Assembly: GCA_900770535.1 (NCBI GenBank)
Contig: CAAHDV010000155.1
Coordinates: 1-10,356, forward strand
Origin: Lachnospiraceae bacterium
Lineage (GTDB): Bacteria; Bacillota; Clostridia; Lachnospirales; Lachnospiraceae
Direction: 5' to 3'
Length of the DNA: 10,356 bases
Shown here: in pieces, positions 5,350-10,356 of the stretch
Layout of the letters: every line of letters starts with the position of its first letter
Numbering within the stretch: position 1 is the stretch's first letter
Made by a program: the position numbers and the translations under genes
The notes under the pieces: model-generated
What the model was told of the DNA's origin: nothing
Seen by the model: only the letters and a program-made list of their open reading frames with translations
Database searches by the model: none

Positions 5350-6330
5350 ATGAAAAAAATTATGGCAGTCTACGATGTAGACTCCCGGTATGCGGATCGG
5401 TTTGCGGAGTTTGCAAACCAGCGGGAGCAGGTACCGTTTAAGGTGGTGGCATTTACCAGCCTGGAAAAACTCAGGGAGTTTTCGAAACGGGAGCAGATTG
5501 ATCTTCTGCTGATTGGGGACGGTGTAACGGAGAAAGAACTGGAGGGGATCCAGGCGGTGCAGACGGTGCGGCTCAGTGAGACCGGTGTAGCCAAAGAAGG
5601 CGAAGCGGTGGTGTACAAATACCAGGCATCGGACAGTCTTTTGCGGGAGGTGATGTCCTGGTATCAGCCCCAGGAGATTCCGACACTTATGACCGTGGGT
5701 GGAAGGCGAAGCCAGATCATCGGAGTGTATTCACCAGTGGGACGATGCGGAAAGAGCAGCTTTGCCTTTACCCTGGGGCAGGTGCTGGCCCGGGAGGAAA
5801 AGGTGCTTTACATGACACTGGAGGAATTTTCCGGCCTTTCGGCGCTGACCGGAACCGTGTATACAGGCGGTCTTTCTGATCTGCTTTACTATTACACCCA
5901 GCGGGAGTACAGTCCGGTGCGTCTGGGCAGCGTGACCTACAACTGGTGCGGCCTGGATTATATTCCGCCAGTCACCTATGCGGAGGACAAGACCGGAATC
6001 CGTCAGGAAGTATTTGCCGGTCTGATCCAGAAGATTGCGGCTGATGGCGCGTATGAGAAGCTGATTCTGGATGTGGGTGTATTCTGCGGCGGGGCAGAGG
6101 AGCTTCTTGGCATCTGCGATGTGGTGTATGTGCCGGTAAAAGACGATGTGGTGTCTACCGCAAAGCTGGAGGAATGGAAGGAGTATCTGAAACGGTCCGG
6201 GCGGAGTGTATTGTGGGAAAAATTGAGATTTCTGCAGCTGCCCAAACCGGTGCTCTCCATGACCCGGGAAAATTATCTGGAGCAGCTTTTGTGGAGTGAT
6301 CTGGGGGATTTTGTGAGGGAACTGGGCTAG
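5350..6330 (+). CDS. tadZ: TadZ/CpaE-like pilus localisation ATPase
   Basis: A 326-aa cytoplasmic protein of the MinD/ParA-like group that positions the Tad machine, often at a pole. Residues 1-105 resemble an atypical receiver domain: alternating strands and helices with LLLIGD57 where a response regulator carries its phosphate-accepting Asp. The ATPase domain starts near 120 with GVYSPVGRCGKSSFA; G131-x-x-G-K135-S136 is the P-loop. The signature lysine of the deviant Walker A (KGGxGKT) is replaced by Val130. LILDVG (238-243) is the Walker B-like strand, and VVYVPVKDD follows as in MinD relatives. ATG at 5350 has AAAGGGGG (5336-5343) six bases upstream; the open frame upstream overlaps tadV and is not used. 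It lies between tadV and tadA, as in other Tad loci. Confidence 0.87.
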   Translation: MKKIMAVYDVDSRYADRFAEFANQREQVPFKVVAFTSLEKLREFSKREQIDLLLIGDGVTEKELEGIQAVQTVRLSETGVAKEGEAVVYKYQASDSLLREVMSWYQPQEIPTLMTVGGRRSQIIGVYSPVGRCGKSSFAFTLGQVLAREEKVLYMTLEEFSGLSALTGTVYTGGLSDLLYYYTQREYSPVRLGSVTYNWCGLDYIPPVTYAEDKTGIRQEVFAGLIQKIAADGAYEKLILDVGVFCGGAEELLGICDVVYVPVKDDVVSTAKLEEWKEYLKRSGRSVLWEKLRFLQLPKPVLSMTRENYLEQLLWSDLGDFVRELG

Positions 6331-6366
6331 ATCAGTCTGTGCATATGCGGAAAGGGGGAACAGACG

Positions 6367-7689
6367 ATGATGGAACCGAATCAAAGGAATGCCGGAGCTG
6401 TGTGTGTACCGGCTTTGCTGGAGCAGCTTCGCGGGGAGGTGCGGGAAACACTTTCCGGGTTTGACCAGATTGGAGACGAGGAACTGTACGACTGTATTGA
6501 TCAGGCAATTGCCGGCCAGGCGGGGCGGCAGTATCTGCCGCTGGGGCAGCGGATTGAACTAAAAAACAGGCTCTTTGACAGCTTTCGCCGTCTGGATATT
6601 TTGCAGGAACTGGTGGACGATCCTGAGGTTACCGAGATTATGGTGAATGGGAAGGATGACATTTTCATAGAGAAATCCGGGCGGCTGGAGCGCTGGAATC
6701 ACAGCTTTGAGCGGGTAGAGCAGCTGGAAGACATGATTCAGCAGATCGTCAGCAAGATTAACCGCGTAGTCAATGTGAGCAGGCCCATTGCGGACGCAAG
6801 GCTGGTGGAAGATGGATCCCGCGTACACATTGTGCTGCCGCCCATTGCTCTGGACGGGCCGGTGGTGACCATCCGGAAATTTCCGGAACCCATCACCATA
6901 GAACGTCTGATCCAGTATGGATCCCTGACGCGGGAAGCGGCAGAGTTTCTGGGAAAGCTGGTGAGATCCGGCTACAACATTTTCATCAGCGGAGGAACCG
7001 GATCGGGCAAGACCACGTTTTTAAATGCCCTGTCATCGTATATTCCAGAGACGGAGCGGGTCATTACGATTGAGGATTCCGCGGAACTGCAGATCACCCA
7101 GGTGCCGAATCTGGTGCGGCTGGAGACCCGCGGTGCCAATGCAGAGGGCGAAGGTGCGGTGGAGATCAGCGACCTGATCCGGGCATCGCTTCGTATGAGA
7201 CCGAATTATCTGATTGTCGGAGAAGTACGTGGAAAAGAGTGTCTGGATATGCTGCAGGCATTGAATACCGGGCACTTCGGGCTTTCCACCGGTCACGGAA
7301 ACAGTGCCGGAGATATGCTTTCGCGTCTGGAAACCATGGCGCTTATGGCAGCGGACATTCCGTTGGCTGCCGTGCGGGGGCAGATTGCTTCTGCCATTGA
7401 CATTCTGGTGCATCTGGGACGGCTGCGGGACCGGAGCAGGCGGGTACTGGAGATCACGGAAGTGCTGGGGTATGAGGATGGAGCGATTCAGTTACATCCG
7501 CTGTACCGGTTTGAAGAAAGGGGGGATGTGGATGAGGGCGGAGCAGCGGAAACAGGAAGCAAAGGCCCGGAGCAGGATAAATCCGGCAGAAGGAAAGGAC
7601 AGCCAGAGGAGGCTGTCTGCGGCAGTCTCATCCAGGTTGGTTCTCTCCGGCACAGGGAGAAACTCAGGGCAGCAGGTTACACCATATAA
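6367..7689 (+). CDS. tadA: TadA/CpaF-type pilus assembly ATPase
   Basis: Secretion ATPase (GspE/VirB11 superfamily) that powers Flp pilus assembly at the inner face of the membrane. It is 440 aa, a usual length. The N-terminal domain includes DDPEVTEIMVNG (84-95). The nucleotide domain has Walker A GGTGSGKTT (209-217), the Asp box ITIEDSAEL (233-241), Walker B YLIVGEVRG (281-289, Glu286) and a His box TGHFGLSTGHGNS (301-313). The His box is unusual: family members generally read TGHDGS-(L/M)-(S/T)T-x-HANS, so Asp is Phe here and one residue is missing. After about residue 385 comes a hydrophilic Gly/Glu/Lys-rich stretch and then the normal tail EKLRAAGYTI. ATG at 6367 follows AAAGGGGG by eight bases. 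The last 158 bases overlap tadB in another frame. Confidence 0.94.
   Translation: MMEPNQRNAGAVCVPALLEQLRGEVRETLSGFDQIGDEELYDCIDQAIAGQAGRQYLPLGQRIELKNRLFDSFRRLDILQELVDDPEVTEIMVNGKDDIFIEKSGRLERWNHSFERVEQLEDMIQQIVSKINRVVNVSRPIADARLVEDGSRVHIVLPPIALDGPVVTIRKFPEPITIERLIQYGSLTREAAEFLGKLVRSGYNIFISGGTGSGKTTFLNALSSYIPETERVITIEDSAELQITQVPNLVRLETRGANAEGEGAVEISDLIRASLRMRPNYLIVGEVRGKECLDMLQALNTGHFGLSTGHGNSAGDMLSRLETMALMAADIPLAAVRGQIASAIDILVHLGRLRDRSRRVLEITEVLGYEDGAIQLHPLYRFEERGDVDEGGAAETGSKGPEQDKSGRRKGQPEEAVCGSLIQVGSLRHREKLRAAGYTI
7517..7525 (+). promoter_or_regulatory. Ribosome binding site deciding the tadB start
   Basis: AAAGGGGGG lies six bases before ATG 7532 and directly abuts ATG 7526, favouring 7532. 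It is inside the tadA coding region. The same AAAGGGGG core precedes tadZ and tadA. Later in-frame candidates (TTG at 7760 and another near 7636) have no comparable site. Confidence 0.6.
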
Positions 7690-8479
7690 GAAGGGAAAAG
7701 CAGCCAGGCATCGGCCTGGGAATCCGGCAGGCCGGATCCTTTCTTATGACAGGTACCGGTTGTCGGCCAAAGAACTGCTGTTGGTTCTGGGAAAAAGCGT
7801 GGCGGTGAGCGGACTGTTTTCCTATGTGTTTTACCGGAGTATGGCAGCGTTTGCGCTGATGCTTCCGGTGAGCGGCGTATTTCTGTTTCTGAGGGAGCGC
7901 AGGCAGCGGTTAAAAAAGAGAAAGCTTCTTCTGGCGCAGCAGTTTAAGGAAGCCATGGTGATCCTGGCGGCATCACTGAGCGCCGGGTACGCCATGGAAA
8001 ACGCCATGGCGGTGAGTCTGGAGGAACTGAAGCTGCTTTATGGGCCGGATGGATTGATTGTACAGGAATTCTCCGGGATGGTACAGCAGATACGGACCAA
8101 TCGGAATGTGGAGCAGGTGCTGCTGGAATTTGCGGGCCGGAGCGGTCTGGAGGATGTGCAGAATCTGGCGGAGGTGCTGGGTATTGGAAAACGGACCGGA
8201 GGAGATCTGGGAAGCATCATGCGGCATACGGCAGAGGTAATCCGGGATAAGATGCAGGTGAAGGAAGAAATCATGACGCTGACAGCATCCCGGCAGTTTG
8301 AACAGAAGATCATGAACATGATCCCGTTTTTCATTGTCTTTTACGTGGAAGGAACTTCACCGGGATTTTTTGACCAGATGTACCGGACCGGAATGGGAAG
8401 GGGGCTTATGACACTGTGTCTGGGTTTATATCTGACTGCATTCTGGCTGTCAGAGCGGATTCTGGAGATTGAGGTGTAG
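7532..8479 (+). CDS. tadB: TadB-like Tad platform protein (T2SSF domain)
   Basis: Inner-membrane platform protein that pairs with TadC and the TadA ATPase. From ATG 7532 it is 315 aa. Residues 1-70 are polar and basic (many Arg/Lys). Two membrane segments follow at about 82-101 and 103-120, then a cytoplasmic T2SSF domain (about 135-255) with QQFKEAMVILAASLSAGYAM, and C-terminal membrane segments at about 260-272 and 289-306. The motif LAEVLGIGKRTGGDLGSIM (212-230) is typical of the T2SSF family. The first 52 codons are written over the end of tadA in another frame. The recognisable TadB-like part begins only at SYDRYRLSAKE (71-81), near 7742, where there is no ATG. So either the long basic N terminus is real, or translation starts at TTG 7760. 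The start is the weak point; the family is secure. Confidence 0.85.
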   Translation: MRAEQRKQEAKARSRINPAEGKDSQRRLSAAVSSRLVLSGTGRNSGQQVTPYKKGKAARHRPGNPAGRILSYDRYRLSAKELLLVLGKSVAVSGLFSYVFYRSMAAFALMLPVSGVFLFLRERRQRLKKRKLLLAQQFKEAMVILAASLSAGYAMENAMAVSLEELKLLYGPDGLIVQEFSGMVQQIRTNRNVEQVLLEFAGRSGLEDVQNLAEVLGIGKRTGGDLGSIMRHTAEVIRDKMQVKEEIMTLTASRQFEQKIMNMIPFFIVFYVEGTSPGFFDQMYRTGMGRGLMTLCLGLYLTAFWLSERILEIEV

Positions 8480-8480
8480 T

Positions 8481-9692
8481 GTGAAGCAGAAACGTAATTG
8501 GACTGCCGCGGCAGTCTGCGCAGTATTCGGGATTTTGCTATGGGCGTATCTGTCCTGGTTTCAGCCAGATCCGGAACCGTATCTGGCCCAGGGGCAGGTA
8601 AAGCGGGAAACCTACGGTGGAAGCACAAAAGAGCAGAAGCTGATCGTGACCGGGCTGGAGGAAGAGGAGCAGATGATCACGGTAACAGTGAGCCCGAGGA
8701 TTTATACCAGAGAAGAAGCTGACGCGGTATTTTACGAGGTCATGGAAGGAATGGAGGAGCGAATCCGCGGAAAGAATGAGAGCCTTCAGGCGGTATCGCA
8801 GGATCTGAAGCTGCCGTCATATCTGAGTGAATATGGAGTGCGGGTGCGCTGGCACTCATCGGAACCGGAGCTTTTATCTTCCGCCGGATCGGTGGATACG
8901 GAAATCAAAAGGGTACACGAAGTAATGCTGCAGGCGGAACTTTCCGCAGGCGACTACCGGGCTGATTTTGAACTTCCGGTGACACTGGTGCCGGAGGTCC
9001 TGACGCCGGAAGAGCAGCAGAAAAAGAAGTTTTCCGAAGAATTGGTCCGGCTGGACGGGCAGCAGAAATATGCGGAATATCTGGAACTTCCGGCAGAGTA
9101 TCAGGGAAAGACATTATCCTACCGGAATGCGGAAAAACCTAATTACATCATGATTCCGTTTCTGGGGGTTCTGATGGCCGCGCTTTTGCTGATGCAGGAG
9201 GAGTCGAAGCAGCGGGAGCTGGCAAAAAAGCGGGAGCAGCAGCTTCTTCTGGACTACGCGGAGGTGGTGTCAAAGCTGCAGGTGCTGGTGGGCGCCGGAA
9301 TGACGGTGCGCAATGCCTGGGGACGTATGGTACAGGACTATGAGGCTGTGACCGGAAAACAGAGCCGACCGGCTTATGAGGAAATGCGCCAGACCTATTA
9401 CCAGATGGAAAACGGAACAGCAGAGGGAGCGGCGTACCGGGAATTTGGCAGAAGATGCCGCCTGCAGCCGTACCTGAAGCTCAGCAGTATTCTGGAGCAG
9501 AACCGCAAAACCGGAACAAAAAATCTCCGGGAGCTTCTGCGTACGGAGGTGGAGGATGCCTTTGAACTGCGCAAAAATCTGGCCCGGAAAATGGGCGAGG
9601 AAGCAGGAACAAAGCTTCTGGTACCGCTGTTTTTGCTGCTGTTCGTGGTCATGATCTTTATCATGGTTCCGGCCATGATGACCATGGGATAG
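8481..9692 (+). CDS. tadC: TadC-like platform protein with extracytoplasmic N-terminal domain
   Basis: A 403-aa membrane protein. The C-terminal part is TadC/T2SSF-like: DYAEVVSKLQVLVGAGMTVRNAW (258-280), YLKLSSILEQNRKTG (331-345), and a final segment EEAGTKLLVPLFLLL continuing to IMVPAM (374-399). Before this are one membrane segment at 10-26, an outside domain of about 190 residues (30-220) and a second membrane segment (223-238). The outside domain includes DLKLP, RVRWHSSEPELLSSAGSV and ADFELPVTLV (about 107-170), a pattern like an atrophied bacterial Ig domain. GTG at 8481 is one base after the tadB stop, with GAGGTG just upstream; TTG 8469 is less likely. Ordinary TadC proteins lack such an insert; here it may contact the growing pilus or cell wall (inference). 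Confidence 0.82.
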   Translation: MKQKRNWTAAAVCAVFGILLWAYLSWFQPDPEPYLAQGQVKRETYGGSTKEQKLIVTGLEEEEQMITVTVSPRIYTREEADAVFYEVMEGMEERIRGKNESLQAVSQDLKLPSYLSEYGVRVRWHSSEPELLSSAGSVDTEIKRVHEVMLQAELSAGDYRADFELPVTLVPEVLTPEEQQKKKFSEELVRLDGQQKYAEYLELPAEYQGKTLSYRNAEKPNYIMIPFLGVLMAALLLMQEESKQRELAKKREQQLLLDYAEVVSKLQVLVGAGMTVRNAWGRMVQDYEAVTGKQSRPAYEEMRQTYYQMENGTAEGAAYREFGRRCRLQPYLKLSSILEQNRKTGTKNLRELLRTEVEDAFELRKNLARKMGEEAGTKLLVPLFLLLFVVMIFIMVPAMMTMG

Positions 9693-9781
9693 CGTAGGAT
9701 GTCCGGCAGGCCGCTGACAGAAGAAAAGAAACAGTCTGTGAGAACAGTGACAAATAGAATGATAACAGGGAGGAAATGAGT

Positions 9782-9982
9782 ATGCTGGAAGCGTGGAAGA
9801 AAAATTCGGGAATGAGAGAGCTGAGTGCGTTCATGGAGGATGACTCAGGAGTGGGGGTGATTGAGGTAGTTCTGATTCTGGTCGTTTTGATTGGCCTCGT
9901 GATCATTTTCAAGACGCAGATCACCAAGCTCCTGGAAAACATCTTTAAGGAAATTGAGAGCCAGTCCAAAGAAGTATATTAG
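9782..9982 (+). CDS. flp: Flp1-like type IVb prepilin
   Basis: A 66-aa pilin precursor, the likely structural subunit of the pilus. A polar leader of about 23 residues ends in DSG, followed by VGVIEVVLILVVLIGLVIIF, a single hydrophobic helix with Glu at +5 after the cleavable Gly. This fits TadV-type processing and would leave a mature pilin of about 43 aa. The remainder KTQITKLLENIFKEI matches the Flp1-like family pattern. The classical Flp Glu-Tyr pair is Glu-Val here. ATG 9782 is preferred because GGGAGG (9768-9773) stands 8 bases upstream; ATG 9776 is only 2 bases from it. The 89-base gap after tadC and this strong ribosome site fit a highly made product. No convincing promoter is seen in the gap. 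Confidence 0.85.
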   Translation: MLEAWKKNSGMRELSAFMEDDSGVGVIEVVLILVVLIGLVIIFKTQITKLLENIFKEIESQSKEVY

Positions 9983-9991
9983 CTCAGGGCT

Positions 9992-10356
9992 ATGGAAAAA
10001 GCAAGTGGAAAAAAACGGGGGCTGGGCGGACAGATCACTGTGTTTGTCAGTATGATCCTGATGCTGCTTTTCGCATTTCTGTGTGTGCTGATGGAGTCGG
10101 CCCGCACAGCAGGCGCAAGGTGGTATCTGCAGATGGCGGCTTCCTCTTCTATGGATTCGGTGTTCAGCCAGTATCACCGGGAACTCTGGGACCGGTACCG
10201 ACTGCTATTTGCGGAGTATGAGACCGGGGCAGAAATGGAAGCGGATTTTGCCGGGTTTCTGCTCCCGTATCTGGAAACAGACAACTGGTATCCCATGGCA
10301 CTGGAAGCGGTTTCTGCGGAGGAGATTGTGCGTGCGGTGGACGGACACGGTGCGTA
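9992..10356 (+). CDS. DUF5702-like Tad-locus protein, truncated by window edge
   Basis: The first 121 codons of a protein that continues beyond the window. It starts with a polar basic stretch and GQITVFVSMILMLLFAFLCV (13-32), a membrane anchor, then MESARTAGARWYLQMAASSS and SVFSQYHRELWDRYRLLF. This arrangement (anchor, E-x-A-R, a helix with M-A-A-S-S-S-M-D-S-V-F, then aromatic-rich sequence) resembles DUF5702 proteins found in Tad loci of Clostridia and recalls the anchor of TadE/TadG-type pseudopilins. The function is unknown; an exported pilus-associated or minor-pilin-like role is inferred from context. ATG 9992 is nine bases after the pilin stop. Its own Shine-Dalgarno is poor (AGGG only two bases away), so translation is probably coupled to the pilin gene. 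Confidence 0.75.
   Translation, partial: MEKASGKKRGLGGQITVFVSMILMLLFAFLCVLMESARTAGARWYLQMAASSSMDSVFSQYHRELWDRYRLLFAEYETGAEMEADFAGFLLPYLETDNWYPMALEAVSAEEIVRAVDGHGA

Noticed and set aside
9714..9765. Separate promoter for the pilin gene
   Set aside because: TAGAAT at about 9754 could be a -10, but no -35 at proper spacing is present. Processing of an operon transcript explains the gap as well.
1..10356. CRISPR array, tRNA/rRNA genes, insertion sequences or prophage genes
   Set aside because: No regularly spaced direct repeats, no tRNA-like cloverleaf or rRNA sequence, and no transposase or integrase reading frame were seen.

Overview
The window looks like chromosome of a Gram-positive Clostridia, most likely Lachnospiraceae. 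The reasons are purine-rich Shine-Dalgarno sites, sigma-A type promoters, a Tad pilus locus with no outer-membrane secretin genes in view, a Flp1-like pilin, a DUF5702-like protein and a TadC-like protein with an extracytoplasmic insert. This placement is an inference from gene content; no RNA marker gene is present.

Left part (1-3950, all leftward): one apparent operon reads from a sigma-A promoter at about 3897-3925 through an ArsR-type repressor (3527-3859), a small DUF2508-like protein (3222-3464), a GH13 alpha-glucan hydrolase (1850-3184) and the glycogen branching enzyme glgB (1-1845, 3' end outside the window). Gaps are 62, 37 and 4 bases. A palindrome near the predicted transcription start suggests autoregulation. 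An 8-bp hairpin covers the ribosome binding site of the DUF2508 gene. Together the genes suggest regulated alpha-glucan/glycogen remodelling.

Middle (3950-4757): a 122-base, nearly perfect palindrome with A/T tracts on both sides lies just downstream of a small orphan gene (4127-4384, 85 aa, leftward, own promoter) and probably serves as its terminator. Between that gene and the rightward locus are about 370 bases without a convincing gene. They hold the leftward promoter, a strong rightward promoter (4511-4539), two hairpins in the resulting leader of about 200 nt, and three related GGACGGTCC-like motifs.

Right part (4757-10356, all rightward): a Tad/Flp type IVb pilus locus ordered prepilin peptidase (tadV/cpaA), tadZ/cpaE, ATPase tadA/cpaF, membrane platform proteins tadB and tadC, Flp1-like pilin, and a DUF5702-like protein cut by the window edge. 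TadV would process the pilin, TadA would power assembly through the TadB/TadC platform, and TadZ would position the machine. Unusual points are a 158-base out-of-frame overlap of tadA and tadB, an atypical start for tadV, a variant His box in TadA, a Walker A lacking the signature lysine in TadZ, and an Ig-like extracytoplasmic domain in TadC. I see no wholly new system. The best candidates for undescribed biology are the long palindrome, the tadA/tadB overprint, the SD-sequestering hairpin and the tad leader.
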